Shown one piece after another: positions 1-19,688 of a stretch of 64,000 nucleotides of DNA; position 1 is the first letter of the stretch; every line of letters begins with the position of its first letter. Made by a program: the position numbers and the translations under genes. The stretch is taken from NCBI GenBank assembly GCA_963422465.1, contig OY730171.1:2604001-2668000 (forward strand), read 5' to 3'. Under the pieces are notes generated by a model. That model was given only the letters and a program-made list of their open reading frames with translations. It made no database searches and was not told the DNA's origin. This stretch comes from Lichina pygmaea (lineage: Eukaryota > Ascomycota > Lichinomycetes > Lichinales > Lichinaceae).

Positions 1-1586
1 GGGCCCCAGAGGCCCCACAGTTCCTTGACGTTGCGGCGGTGGAAGACGTCGGCCGCGAAGAAGTACACCGGCGTTGCCAGGATGAAGAGCGCCCACTCGG
101 CCCGGCTGACGCTTCCCGCCCAGGCTGGCTCCATCAGATACGTGCGCGCTGGATGCTCGGCCGACACCAGGCTCATGAACACGATGCCGATGATGAAGGA
201 CGGGATGGCGACGGCGACGGCGAGCGCGAGACGCATGGCCAGACGCCGTCGGTCGCGAGCGTGCATCCGTCGCGATCTTTCCTCGAGGTTTGGCTCGTGG
301 TGCACCGAGACGCGGAAGGCAGGGTCGACGGCAGAGATGGCGTCCGCTATACGCCTCAGGCTGAGCCGCGGCGGATGTGGCCGGTAGCGGATCTTCAGGA
401 TGGGATCGGTCGGGAGCGGGAGCCTCTCGACCGCCACCCCGCCCTCCAGACTACGCAGTCCGGCTGCGATGCGTTCGGGGCATTGGCTGCAGTGTAGTCC
501 ATCGACTCGCACACTCACACGGCGTTCAACTTCCGCGCCGGCCGGCATGCTGACATCGACGACGCGGTAGAGCGTGGCATCGTAGCCGACCTCACCGATG
601 ATCCCTTCGACGTCCCCGACGCGATCCTTGCCGCGGAAGGTGACCGTCGCGCTGTTCGACACCAGATCGACGTCGGCGCTCTTGACCCAATCCTTCTGCT
701 GGAGGGCTCGGGTGATGGCGGCCACGCACGAGCTGCACGTCATGCCGTCAACCGAGTATGTCGCCGTCCAGACATCCCTGTCCTGACGCGACCCGAGCTT
801 GCTGGTCACATCAATCTCTTCGGCCGAGGTGGGTTCAGCTTCGTAGCCCAATTCGGCGACGGCAGCGACCAGCTCGTCGACGTGATTCTTGCCTTCGACG
901 ACCACGGAGGCGCTTGTCGCCAGAAACGAAACGCTCGCTGACCGCACCCAGGGCTTTGACTCGAGCGCGTTGGTGATCTTGCCGATGCAGCGACGGCTAG
1001 TCATGCCACTGATCGAAAGCTCCACGCGGGCCGGTTTCGATGGACCGGCGGACTTGACAGCAAGAAAGGCATCGGCATCGTCATACTGGCCTGCCGCACC
1101 GTCGACAGCGAGCTCGTCTTTGACGCTGCTCTTCTCCTCCTCATGGGAGGGTCTCTCGGAATCGGTAGCAGGTCCAGCGAACGGCGCATAGGAGCCGCCA
1201 GGGAACGTGGCACGGCACGCTTCGCAGCGTTCGACGTGTGACCGTAGTCTAGCCGCATCGGCCGCGTCGACGGGGATCCGGTTACCGTCCCAGTCTTTCA
1301 CGGCCCGTTCGAAATCGTCGTCGGATGCCGTACGCGCGACGGAGTCGGTGGATGCCTGTTGGAAAACATGGTAGACATCAAAGCCCGTCGCCTCAAGCGC
1401 CTTCCGGATGGCCGAAGCCGAAAGCGACAGGTCGTGGGCGAGCGTGATGGAATGGTACACGACGGACACCGATATGGACCTCGGCGCCGGGCTCAGCGGC
1501 GAGAGTGCGGATTCGATGGTCGAGATGCACGAAGAGCAGTGGAGGTTCGGCACCAGGACGGTCGTTATCGTGGTAGGTGTCGCCAT
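1..1586 (-). CDS. CCC2: Copper-transporting P-type ATPase, N-terminal part (runs off left edge)
   Basis: One open frame from ATG at 1586 to the left edge (528 codons); family members are usually about 1,100-1,200 residues, so the catalytic part lies outside the window. Known role of the family: pumps Cu(I) from cytosolic chaperones into the trans-Golgi for loading multicopper oxidases. Seen: four heavy-metal-associated domains with metal loops LHCSSC (residues 15-20), GMTSRRC (194-200), GMTCSSC (281-287) and GLHCSQC (363-369), then the first transmembrane helices (about 450-472 and 497 onward). The second loop has Ser where the first metal-binding Cys should be, so it probably binds copper poorly. 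ATG choice: first Met in the frame, placing the first metal loop 15 residues in. No intron signals are needed in this part. Family identity is firm; the exact paralogue is less so. Confidence 0.9.
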   Translation of the reverse strand, partial: MATPTTITTVLVPNLHCSSCISTIESALSPLSPAPRSISVSVVYHSITLAHDLSLSASAIRKALEATGFDVYHVFQQASTDSVARTASDDDFERAVKDWDGNRIPVDAADAARLRSHVERCEACRATFPGGSYAPFAGPATDSERPSHEEEKSSVKDELAVDGAAGQYDDADAFLAVKSAGPSKPARVELSISGMTSRRCIGKITNALESKPWVRSASVSFLATSASVVVEGKNHVDELVAAVAELGYEAEPTSAEEIDVTSKLGSRQDRDVWTATYSVDGMTCSSCVAAITRALQQKDWVKSADVDLVSNSATVTFRGKDRVGDVEGIIGEVGYDATLYRVVDVSMPAGAEVERRVSVRVDGLHCSQCPERIAAGLRSLEGGVAVERLPLPTDPILKIRYRPHPPRLSLRRIADAISAVDPAFRVSVHHEPNLEERSRRMHARDRRRLAMRLALAVAVAIPSFIIGIVFMSLVSAEHPARTYLMEPAWAGSVSRAEWALFILATPVYFFAADVFHRRNVKELWGLWG

Positions 1587-3173
1587 TCCGAGCGGCGACC
1601 TAGACAAGGCTAGCTGGAACGGTCCGAGCAGGTGACCGCGACGGGCTGTGACGGTGGAGGCGCCTTTATAAGGCCTCGAGTGGCGTCCTGAGAGGCGGAC
1701 TGCGCGATATCGAGGAGATGGATCGTGCTAATGTCCATCGATGTGGCGGTGATCAGCCCTCCACGAAGTTCCAGTGCTTTCCGCCACTGCGAATTGGCTT
1801 GGCTTGACCCCATGCCTCGATCGCACTTCGGCCCGGTTGCCATTTTCGAAGGTCGACTGGAGGGGCGACGATCCGGCAATGACGAAGTGCGCACAAACGG
1901 CTCGCCCGTGCCCGGCCTACGGTACAGTAACTCGCACCAGGCAAGCTAAGGTACGATACGTAGTGACATAGGTACGTACTTTCCACCGGCACCATAATCT
2001 CATTACTTCTGATACCTTGATGCAAAGTGTCCATAGCGACCAAAAGTCATTATCTCTCGCTTACTCAAAGGTCAAGCGTTGAACCCTGTCGTGCCTGGTA
2101 AAGCGCTGTTCCTGCGTACGGACCGTAGAGAGCCACTCCGCGTAGAGCCCAAGGATGGCGTGACTGACAAGGAATGTCTGACGTACTCTTACTCGGCAAA
2201 TCGGTAGTTTTGTAAGCGAGACGTACAGTAAGTCTCTCCATCGTGCCACGTGCCCACCACGGCCATCGAGTACAGTACGTACTCCGTACGTATGTCCGTA
2301 CTAGGCACAGTACGTAACGTACCACAGGGATGACTGACTGACTAAGCAGATTTGGGCTTGCTACACCCGATGACGCAACTGCGCCAACCAACTGCCTGGG
2401 CCGTCTATGGCCCTGATTGATTGATGAGAGAGAGAAAGGAAGACGCCAAGCACAATGGCCAGAAATGTCCACATACGACAAGCCGACTACAATACGGCTA
2501 CACTCAACTGTGACGGGGCTTACTACGAGGAGACATCGGACAACTGCCCTTGGTCCCTGGTTCGGCAAGAATCCCGCGTGACTTTTACGTCCGGTACAGT
2601 CACGAGTACACCCAACCTCGTCGATGCGTCATGCCTCTCGCTGTGGCTGACAAATGTATACTTGATACCATGGCAGGAGAAACTCAGGTGGGATGGACGA
2701 AATCTGTGGAGAGGAAGGTCAAGCGAGGAAAGAAGAAAAATAAGTGAGGCAGAAGAAAGACAAAATGAAGAGGGAGAAGAAGAGAAGAGAAAAGCGAAAT
2801 AGAAACAGAAGAAAAACAATAGAAGCATGGAAGGGTGTGTGTGTGTGTGTGTGTGTGTGAAAAGGGGGAGGGGGGGAGAGAGAAGAGGTGAACATGGAAG
2901 AGATGGGATTGGAGAAGAGCTCATCGGTTCGACACTACAAGAAGAAACACTCAAAGAGTGAAGAACGTGAGGGGGAAACAAGCGTAAAGCTCGCAAGGAG
3001 CTGCCCAGAAGAAGTTGATTCGATGTTATCATCATCATCATCATCATTGCCAGCAATCCCTCTCCTTCCTTTCCCACATCCCCTCCCACTTAAGTACCAC
3101 AGCAATAGCACCAAGAGGAATAACAAATATGATAACGACAATGCCGGATGAAAGTAGCAACCCCCAGGTAAAA
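1587..3173. other. Intergenic: CCC2 upstream region and SRC1 3' flank
   Basis: No convincing gene. It holds a GTAC-rich cluster at about 2262-2330, an A/G-rich stretch at about 2690-2810, and a (GT)12 microsatellite at 2835-2858. The promoter of CCC2 must lie in the left part, since that gene reads leftward from 1586. Confidence 0.6.
2835..2858. repeat. (GT)12 microsatellite
   Basis: Twelve uninterrupted GT units in the SRC1 3' flank, followed by a G-rich, A-rich stretch. Simple repeat only. Confidence 0.95.
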
Positions 3174-5429
3174 CTAGTAGATGGGCCGCCCCTCGTCCCA
3201 CTTCCTCACCGTCAAGTCTGGCGGGGGCTGTGCGACGCCTGAGACGTCGCGCAGCGGACTGCTGTCCAGAGCCGAGGGGGCACCGCCCAAGCTGAAGCGC
3301 GCGCCCTGTCGCCTGCCGCCACTGCCGTCCTCGAGAGCGCCGACGCTGCCGATCCATTCCCAGACCCTGCTGACCTCCCCCCCACGGCCTTGGCGGACGC
3401 TGGCGCGGACGTTGGCGTTCATCTCGACCACGGTGCGCACGCGCCTCCAGAGGTCCTCGCGCCGCCTCGGCGAGAACTCGTCGCGGAGCACGTCGTCGCG
3501 GAGCTGGCCGACCGAGATCCACGGCTCGGGCACGGCGCGAGGGTCTTGTACGTGGAGCGCCGCCTGGACGGCGAGTCGGTCGTGCGTAAGCTTGACCAGT
3601 TCCGGCACCCGCGCGCGCGCCTGACTGAGCGATCTTATGTACTCCCGCGCCGCCATGAAGATCAGGACGAGACCAATCAGAGCTCCAAGCTCGACTCGAT
3701 ATCGCGCCACCGCGAGGCGCGCGGATCGTCGGACGGCGCAGCTGAGGGGGAGTCGGGCGAGGGAGACGGAGCTGAATGTTCTACTGCCTGTGCGTCTGCA
3801 GAGGGGTGATGGAGCCTGGTTAGTTTAGTCAGATCTTCTGGGAGAACGTGATTGGCAGTGCCAAGAGCGGCGGCTTGGGTCCGATTCCAGATGGAGGGGG
3901 AACGGCCGGGGCGGGGGGGGGGGGGGGGGGGGCGAAGGATATTGTTCGGCTTACGGATCAATCGCGGTAGCCACTTCGTCCATGTTAACCATCTCGCCAA
4001 TGGCGCCTTTCCAGAGCTCCTCAAACTCTTCGTTGCTCATGGCTTTCCTCCGTCTCTGAGAGACGCTGGTTTTGAGGTTCTCTTCTTCCAGCTCGGCCGG
4101 CTCGCCGGAACTCAGCTCCCCGCATTCATACTGAGCCCGTCGTTGGCGGAGCTCGTCCACGGCCCGGTCGGCAACGCTCTTGACTTTGCGCACTCGTTCG
4201 CCGTCGGGCTCACAGGTCGGTGGAAGGGGTATAACACCGCCTAGAGAGAGAGGATGCTGTTTGAGGACAAAGTTCGGTTCGCAGATGGTATCCAGGCTCG
4301 GATAGCAGTAGGCGTGAGGCGGACACGACTCGCACTGCGGCTGGAGAACAGTAGCCCAGTCAGGCACACGAGGGTCCGACAGAGCCGAAGATGGTCGCCC
4401 AATGCCGCAGTAGCCTACGGCCAGCTTCTCACGTCGCCACCATGTGGCGTAGCCCCCTAGAAGCGTGAGCATGATCACCCACGGCGCCGACCTGCTCCAC
4501 CGTCCCGCATGTGAAGTGCGACCAGCTTGTCGAGGAGGCAGAACATCCACGACCCCGGCTTTCAGCGACTCTGCGGCCAAGTCTAGCTGCTCCTCTGCGG
4601 TGAACTCTTCGCCCGGTTCCAACCTGGCCATTGCATCTTCGTGGTTGAGCTCTGCCTTCCCTCCTCCCACCTCGACTTCAAAGTTCTCTGCGGTAGGTAC
4701 CACGATACCATCCTGCACTGCGCTCCGTCGCTTGGTGCTCTTCCGCCGCACGCCCTCTTTCAATACGGCAGGTCCAGCGCTCTTTCTCCACTTTCCGGAA
4801 CTGGCTCGCCGTTCCCCACCTCCAATTGGAGAGTTCCCGCTTTGAAACGGATTATCGTCGCTGAAGACGCTGTCTTCCTGGACGCTCTTTGGCACCGGTA
4901 GCTCCACGTGGTCCGGCACCGATCGCTCTGGTACAGCAGGCGTGATCGAACTACGCCTGGTCTTCCGAACCATTGGTCGCTTTGACTCAGCGCCTACCGC
5001 AACATCGGTGTCTGGCTCCCGCGGATGCTTGTGTGATTGCCTCCGCTCCGGCTGAGCATAACGCGGTGCATCGGGCTCCGGGAGCGACGGCTTCGATCTC
5101 CGCCTCGACGGTCCCCGCGGCCGAGACGTTTCCTCGATGCTCGGAAGCAATGCATCTTCAGCCTCTTCGTCGACTTCGGCCGGGAGACTGTCTTGACTCG
5201 ACTCTGCATCCATGATTCCCTTGCTTGTGCGTTTGGTTCGAGACCGAGCGGCCAAGATCCTGCGAGACTGAGGGACGACATGGGCGCTGAAGAGTTCGAC
5301 GAGCTGAGCCTTCTTGGCAGAAGCTGGATACTCAACACTATGAGACACCAGGACCGCACGAAGCCGTGGGACTGTCAACGTGGCGGGATCGAAACCCGGC
5401 GCCAGGTATTCACTTTCCGCGTCTGCCAT
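3174..5429 (-). CDS. SRC1: Inner nuclear membrane protein Src1/Heh1 (LEM2/MAN1 family)
   Basis: Two exons, 5429-3955 and 3771-3174, give about 690 residues. The intron (3954-3772, 183 bp) starts GTAAGC, has a CTAAC branch site and ends CAG; the join keeps phase. Seen: an N-terminal HeH/LEM-like domain (residues about 4-50, with the family block LAPGFDP...TVPRLR), a long charged Ser/Arg-rich linker, a first membrane helix (about 315-335), a Cys-rich luminal MSC (Man1-Src1 C-terminal) domain, and a second helix (about 520-540). Known role: anchors chromatin, rDNA and subtelomeres at the nuclear envelope and helps ESCRT-based envelope and pore quality control. The frame opens upstream of 5429 with a TTG, but the ATG at 5429 starts right at the conserved HeH block. 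The intron carries a run of 20 G. Two-exon model is well supported. Confidence 0.9.
3913..3932. repeat. Poly-G tract (20 G) inside the SRC1 intron
   Basis: Twenty uninterrupted G on the plus strand (C in the transcript), about 20 bases downstream of the SRC1 5' splice site. One of several long C/G homopolymers in this window. Confidence 0.9.
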
Positions 5430-6936
5430 GTTTGGTGTTTTGGTGTGCGGGGCTGTCGACAACGAGATCAAGGAAGCGAGTGGGAACGAAGATCCTGATC
5501 AGCCTGCAAGCTTCTCATATAGTCGTCCAGGATGGCCTCAGAGTTCGCTCGTGACTCAAAGAAAAGTACTTCGTCCAGGCATAAAGAGATGAAATCCGAT
5601 ACGCCAGTGCAAACGGGAATGACCGAGCCAGGCTGCCGTACGGCTCGCCAAAACGACGGTCACGTGTAACGGCACGTCATCACGTGGCCACTATTTGAGC
5701 CTCACGTGCCGCAACCGGAGCGGCCCTTGACCGCTCTTGTGATATCTGACCAGAACCTCTAAGTATTGAGAATGAAGAAGTATCCAAGTGACTATGCTCT
5801 CAGTCGTCCGACTCAACTCAAATCAGTTCTGTGCAGGAAGAACACAGCACTTTGGTTCTGGATTCCCACAATCTTCAACTGACTTATTTGATTCTTCATC
5901 ATCATCAGATAAACATGAGTATTGAACTATAGGGTGTTGGAGGGCCTACACTGTAGAGGCGCGATAGGGTATGATGGCCCGGCGGAGAAAAGCCACTCTA
6001 CCCACGAAGAATCTACCTCCTCGACAGAACTATTGTGGAAAGACAGAAAATAAAAAGAAACAGTCTGTATGAATTCCTATCGGCCTATGCACTCATTCCA
6101 CCCCCCCCCCCCCCCCCCCCCAAACCACCACCACAACCCTTTGTCAACCCATCTCACAAGCCCGCAAATCCAAGCAAAGAGAACAACAACAACATCCATG
6201 CTGTCAGTCTCCTCCATCGCGCCGATCACAAGGGAATCAGAGAGCGGGAACCATACAGATAAGAAACAGGAAAAGATAGTTGAAGCAGATAGGCAGATGA
6301 TATTCAAGGAAAGAAATACGACGTGCCAGAAACGTAAGGCCGTAGAAGATGTAAGATGATACAGGGATAAGATATAGTAAGGACGGGTGGCCCAGCCACG
6401 GAGTGAGAAGAGTGCTTAGATAAGTAGCTGGCACGTCACCGACTGATGTCAAGAGGGGAAGAGAGGGAAAGAAACATGGAGATAATGAATGACAAAGGAA
6501 ACTGAGGGGCAAAATAAGACGATGGCAGAAAAGAGAGATGAGAAGGAGCAAAAAGGGAAGGCCCGGCGATGTTTATCCCAGACACAAACTCCGCAATGTA
6601 CAACATGCGTCTCCACACCTGCAGCCCAGCATATCTATCCAGAATGGTAACAACCATGCCCGTAAGTCATACCTCGGGGGCTTTTCAAACGATGTGGATA
6701 TTATCAAGCACGGGCAGACCGACAGAGAAGACACGCCGCTCCGAAAGGAAGAAACATGGGGAACATTGCATGGATGACCACCGATCTGGACACCTGATCG
6801 GACGTGCCCAGGCCAGGCCGGGCTGGGCTAGGCCTCCATAGTGACGAAGCGGACATTTGCCCTCGAAAGGGAGATTTGGTGTAGCATCAGCAACACCACC
6901 AGCTAGACCAGGGCAGCAGCAAGAGTATCATCGTCA
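5430..6936. other. Intergenic: SRC1 upstream region and CYR1 3' flank
   Basis: No gene recognised. Contains a 21-C homopolymer at 6101-6121 and A-rich low-complexity stretches at about 6030-6060 and 6480-6560. The SRC1 promoter should lie just right of 5429; several CACGTG-like E-boxes (CACGTGTAAC, CACGTGGCC, CACGTGCC) fall at about 5660-5710. Confidence 0.5.
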
Positions 6937-14568
<7,632 letters not shown>

Positions 14569-14771
14569 GGTGGACCGATGGTCAGTCCGTCAGCGATGAC
14601 GGATCTGACATCGAACATGGGTCGGGTGTCGGTTTGTTCGACAGGGCCTCGGTGGGAAACACTGGGCCTCGACGCCTTGTCCCCCCCCCCCTCCGCTTTG
14701 GCGAAGTCAACCAAGCGCTTCCCTTAAGCGAAAGGGACAACTCACTTCTCCGCAACGACAATGACGGCGAT

Positions 14772-14811
<40 letters not shown>

Positions 14812-16922
14812 GTCAACAGCCCGCGGTCGACGACGGGAGAAGTTGCCCAGAATTCGGGTAAGTATGTAGTTCGACAATCGGGGCGTCGAGCGCATCTCCG
14901 GCGTGGGTCGACATCGTCAGCTTAAGACCTCGGTGGATCAAAAATCAAGTGATTGGCCCGGCGGTGCCGTGTACGTAACGTAGTTGCAGCATCTCTCGAT
15001 TCGTCAATGCGTTCCACCGCCGACGGACTGCAGCGGAGCTATGGAGTACGTACCTATGTACCTACATCCCTACTGCACCTGGAGACGGTACGTATCGTAG
15101 GTACTTGCGGTTACCTTGGTCTATTTTTGACTGGAGTTCTGTCGTACTACATTTGTAATGGTCCTTTGTTCACTGGTTTGCCCCTGTGTAAAGTGTCATT
15201 AGCGCCCAACAGGATTCAAGTTTCTTCTTCCAGGTCTACCATTAATCTCAACATTGAATTGATTTGTTTCAACCACGCCGATCAGTACTGTAGTTTTCGA
15301 ATTCTAGCAAGCGTCGTACGAGGTCGCTCAGCAGGAACTTCCAGACGGACGTACGGGGGAACATGCACAGGGCCGGCAGCTACATCTTTAGCCCTATCAC
15401 TTCTGTATCTCTGTGGCGATTTACAGAAGAGCTGATAAGGCGAGACGTTCCTTCCACTCCCGTACCGGTACGTAGGTAGGGCTGTAGTGCTGTACCAGTA
15501 CGTCCGTACGTCCGGAGATTTCAACCGTGCCAGCCTCGTACCAAAGTAAACTGTGCTGCTCGGGTTTAACAAACTGACAAGAGTCGCAGGGAAACCCATA
15601 AAGATCTTCGGACCTGGTTCGATCATCATCTCGAAGTACCGGTATGGAAGTACGTACTTCGTACGGAGTACTCCGTACCTTGTACGTATATACATAAGCA
15701 GGATCACGTGCTAGCGTCGAGGGTTCCTCTCTGCGGTAACGGGTGATCAAGAACTTATGGTAGATGCTATATACTTCTGAGAGACCACTTCGAAGACTAC
15801 GACCTGTCATTACTGATGTGACCGATGTTGAAGTTTACAGACATTTACGTATCGTCACTGCGGTGCCCCCTCTTACTTCCGTACTTCGGTCCCCCATCGC
15901 TTTTTAGATAGGTACATTCACTTTGCAGAGCTGTCCCATATAAAGCTAGATATCTCTCAGAGCCGAGCAGGCCGCGAGTGTCATAAGCTTTGTCAACACC
16001 ACACAGCAATTGTTCTCCTGTCTGGATTCTGAGGAAGCTACTCCGTACTACGTACGTATGTACTTGAGATGCTCGGAACTACAGTAGTGTACGAGTATTC
16101 CGTACTCCGTACTGAGATCTCGGTTTTGATGGCAGATGTCGCTTTTTGGGAGGACCACATCAGTCGGGGGGCTGGTGCTCCAAAAGTTTAGTAGTACTTG
16201 TTATTACTCGAGGTTGCCACAAAATTACAAGTACTAGTGGTAAGCGAGAAGGGCATTGAAGTAAGAGGGGGGCAAGAAATCTGCATAGAGGGGGGTACGG
16301 CGGTAATTGTCCGTGAAATTTAAGTACTTTCCAAAGTCAACCAGGATACAAGTGTCATAAGTCTTGGAGACATCACACAGCACACGTTTCTCCGTCGAAT
16401 TTTTTTACTGGTCATACCCAGTGTCCAGGTCTATGCTCCTGTAGTAAAACCTTGATTTTGATGCTGCTTATGGCATTTTAGGGGGTGCGGAGACTCCGTC
16501 AGCTGCGTGGAGTCAAGCGGTCGGGGCATGAGAGGCTAACTTGTTAATAGTTCTGGAGTACTTACGCTGTCCCGGGGATCTTTGCTGATTTCAAGGTACC
16601 AAGGTACGTACCGCTAAGTGAGGGGGGCGTTGAAGTAGCAAGGGGGGCATGGTAAGCAAAAAGTTGCATAGAGGGGCATCGCATTACTTGTCCGTATCTT
16701 TATCCATCATCAACCGATTTCTGGCCTGCGTATAAGGGAGAGAGCGTTGAAGCTGCCAGTAAGGAGAGACAGTAATAGCTTGTGAGGCAATCGTCAAGCT
16801 TTTACAAGAGCATGTAAGGACAAAGACTTCCTCGACAGGCAACAGTTCCATGCGGGTGGAGCTGACATGTGGCAGGAGAGCGATGCTGTCGACAAGGCAA
16901 GGCATATAAAGACAAGGATTAG
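14569..16922. other. Divergent intergenic region between CYR1 and the TyrRS gene
   Basis: About 2.35 kb with no supported gene. It holds a run of 11 C (14,681-14,691), a GACGGCGAC-type 9-bp repeat (about 14,764-14,812), several GTAC-rich clusters (about 15,045-15,100; 15,460-15,510; 15,640-15,690; 16,040-16,110) and a diverged tandem duplication (15,978-16,700). Must contain both promoters. Confidence 0.6.
15978..16700. repeat. Diverged tandem duplication, about 374-bp unit
   Basis: Two direct copies, about 15,978-16,351 and 16,352-16,700. Matching landmarks occur in the same order in both: GTGTCATAAG at the start, an ACACAGCA box, a TTTTGATG box, a G-run followed by TGCATAGAGGGG, then an ATTACTTGTCCGT-like or ATTGTCCGT box. 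Similarity is patchy, so the duplication is old. No reading frame spans either copy. Confidence 0.7.
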
Positions 16923-18352
16923 ATGCCCGCGGTAGAGTCTTCGGCGGTGATGGGTCCTCAAGAGAAGATTGCATTGATCACGCAAAATCTTCAGGAGGTA
17001 CTGCGCCCTGACATTGTGGAAGATGTCATCGTCAAGCAGAATAGGCCGTTGAAGATCTATTGGGGTATGTGACGATGGCGAAGTATTGTCGGACCAACGG
17101 TCTGAAGACGTTGTGCCTAGGCACGGCGACCACTGGACGGCCTCACTGCGCGTACTTCGTGCCGATGCTGAAGATCGCCCATTTCCTACGGGCTGGATGC
17201 TCCGTGAAGATCCTGCTCGCCGACATCCATGGCTTTCTGGATAATCTCAAGGCGCCAATAGAGCTGGTGAACTTCCGGGCCGAATATTACAAATATGCCA
17301 TCACGGCTCTCCTCAAGGCAGTCAATGTGTCTATTGACAAGCTCGAGTTTGTGCTCGGCAGTTCATATCAGCTGTCTCCCAAGTACACGATGGACCTGTT
17401 CCGGCTGAGCTCCGTCGTGACCGAGCACGATGCCAAAAAAGCCGGCGCCGAGGTCGTCAAGCAGGTTGCCAGTCCGCTGCTCAGCGGCCTCCTCTATCCC
17501 CTGATGCAAGCCCTGGACGAGGAGCATCTTGACGTCGATGCTCAGTTTGGCGGTGTTGACCAGCGCAAGATCTTCACGCTGGCCCTCGAACAGCTTCCGA
17601 AGGTGGGCTACAAGGAACGCGCGCACCTGATGAACCCCATGGTGCCCGGTCTGGCCGGTGGGAAGATGTCGGCGTCGGATCCGGACTCCAAGATCGACCT
17701 GCTCGACACACCCGAGCTGGTGAGGAAGAAACTCCGAAAGGCCTACGCCGTGCCCAAGGAAGTGGAGGGAAACGGCATCGTATCGTTCGTCGAGTTTGTG
17801 CTTCTGCCCGTGAGCGCACTGAAAGAAGATGGGCAGACTCGCTTCGTAGTCGACAGAAGCGAAGAGGAAGGCGGCCCCGTCACGTACGACAACATCAAAG
17901 CCGTCAAGGACGACTACCGGGACGATAAGGTATTGCTTCCTACTGTCTCCCGATCGTCGGCCATGCGACGCTGCTCGCGAGCAGGGTGCTCGACGTACCT
18001 TGGATGGATCGCTGACTCCAAGCTGCAGTTGACGCCTCAGATGCTGAAGGCGGCCGTGACAAGCGCCCTTGTGGCGCTGATGGCGCCCATCCAACAAGAG
18101 TTTCAAGCGTCGCCCGAGTGGCAAGACATCGAAAAGAAAGCCTACCCGCCTCCGCCGACGGAGCAGAAGAAGAAGAAGCCGCCCAAGGACAGAGGGTCGA
18201 GGTACCCGGGCGCACCTGCAGCAAAGAAGACCGTCGAGGCACAGCCCGACGGCTCGGTCCAGGGTGACCACGAGGAGCAAGTGAGCCTAGGCGCCGACGC
18301 CGATGCCGCCATGAAGCAGCTCGACCTTGGCCGGGAACAGTCATCTGCATGA
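16923..18352 (+). CDS. TYS1: Tyrosyl-tRNA synthetase, cytosolic
   Basis: Three exons, 16923-17064, 17121-17929 and 18029-18352, give 424 residues, normal for the fungal cytosolic enzyme. Introns are 56 bp (GTATGT...CCTAG) and 99 bp (GTATTG...TGCAG, with a GCTGACT branch). Charges tRNA-Tyr with tyrosine. Seen: class I Rossmann fold with the HIGH-type motif as HCAY (residues 56-59, as in eukaryotic H-x-A-Y) and KMSAS (229-233), the AQFGGVDQRK tyrosine/tRNA-site block, and a Lys-rich C-terminal tail typical of eukaryotic cytosolic forms. A second in-frame ATG nine codons downstream is the alternative start. No mitochondrial presequence is evident. Confidence 0.95.
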
Positions 18353-18638
18353 TGGTTTGCAAGCTACCGTTGTGCCCCCTTTCTGCTTCGACTTTGCCAT
18401 ACTTGTAAACTGCATGTTATCAAGACATGGCACGTTCGGAACAGATGGACGTCCGGATAGATGTGCCAAGAAGACGCCCGTGATCCTCGCCCAGACACGC
18501 GGATGATCCTTCTGCAGGCTGATGCACCGTAAAGCACCAGCTAACGTTACAGGCGCAGCGGAAGTGCGTCTACCGGCGGTGGTGATACAGAATCGACCAG
18601 CGCCCCGAAAAAGCCCCTCTACAACCAGCCGCCTCCCA

Positions 18639-19492
18639 TCACTTCCCCTTCTTGACCCATTCCTCCACCGTGCTCCGTCCCGTGTGCACCGTCTGGTCAG
18701 CGACGCTCGCAACCTTCTCTCCGGTCTGCCGAGCGGTCATCCAGGCCTCCTCCGCCGCGCCACGTATCCTGAGATGGTTCTGGCTGATGAACGGGGATCT
18801 CTGTTCGTATCTCCACAGAAGGTCGCCCACGTTGCGGGACGTGATCGGGACGACCAGCCAGCTCGTTCCAACGGCCGCCGCGAGCGGTACAGCAGCCCTG
18901 ACCAAGATGTTCCGATTGCGGCTGACGATCGAGCCCGCCATGGCCGCGACCAGGACGTAGATGATCCCGGGCATCAGCTTCTCGTCAGACTCCTTGGGTG
19001 GGGCGAGAGAGGCAACGGTCTTGGTAAACGACGTCTCGAGATCGAAGGCCTTCGTCAGATACCGGTCGACTCGGTCCTCTGTCGCGACGGCGTAGTTGTA
19101 GAGGGATAACCGTGCTCGACGGATCTCTGCTGCAAGTCGGGATGTAGGTGTCTTCCTCGGAGTTTCGGACGTGCTGTTTGTGTCCAACGGCATCGTCGAA
19201 GGCGACTTGGACGCCGACGGTGCAGGCGCCGACCGAGGCTCATCGTATATGGGCTTCTTGGGCTAAAGAACCGATCAATATGTGTCTATTCAGGTGTCTC
19301 AGACGAGTCATACTCGACTAGATGGAGCTTCTGCAAAGGCCTCCTGGATTGGAGGCGACACTAAGCCAGCGCCAAGCAAGCCTGCTGCTGCGGGCAACAC
19401 TACTCTCTGTCGGGGCTGCTGTCAGCGTGCTGTCTTGCGAGAATCTAGCAATCTGGCCCACTTACGCGTGTTGCGATCATCCTGAACGCCAT
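18639..19492 (-). CDS. MICOS subunit of the MIC26/MIC27 (apolipoprotein O) family
   Basis: Three exons, 19492-19466, 19406-19314 and 19262-18639, give 247 residues; introns of 59 and 51 bp start GTAAGT and GTATGA and keep phase 0. The first exon encodes just nine residues (MAFRMIATR). Seen: basic N-terminus, an Ala/Gly-rich hydrophobic segment (about 11-28), the conserved block RARLSLYNYAVATEDRVD, and a Gly-rich hydrophobic pair (LMPGIIYVLVAAMAGSIV and ILVRAAVPLAAAVG). Known role: inner-membrane component of MICOS at cristae junctions, binding cardiolipin. It shares a 196-bp promoter with OCT1 and is tail-to-tail with the TyrRS gene. MIC26 versus MIC27 cannot be settled from sequence alone. 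Confidence 0.85.
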
Positions 19493-19688
19493 TGAGTCTA
19501 GACAGTGGGGATGTCAAAGGAGTGAACGAGGGTGATTCGGTGATGTGGAAGTTGGTAGGTCAATTAGCTCCACCGCACGGAAGTACCGGTACCGTACGGT
19601 ACGGTAAAGCTAAATCCAAAATAAATCCAGCTCGACCGTCGTGCATCTTGAGTGACGTCCTCCAGTCACGTCCTACTTACAAGAGGGA
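19493..19688. promoter_or_regulatory. Short bidirectional promoter between MIC26/27-like gene and OCT1
   Basis: Only 196 bp separate the two start codons, which point away from each other. It contains a palindromic GTACCGGTACCGTACGGTAC cluster (about 19,583-19,604) and a TGACGTC element (CRE-like, about 19,653-19,659). Regulatory function is inferred from position only. Confidence 0.6.
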
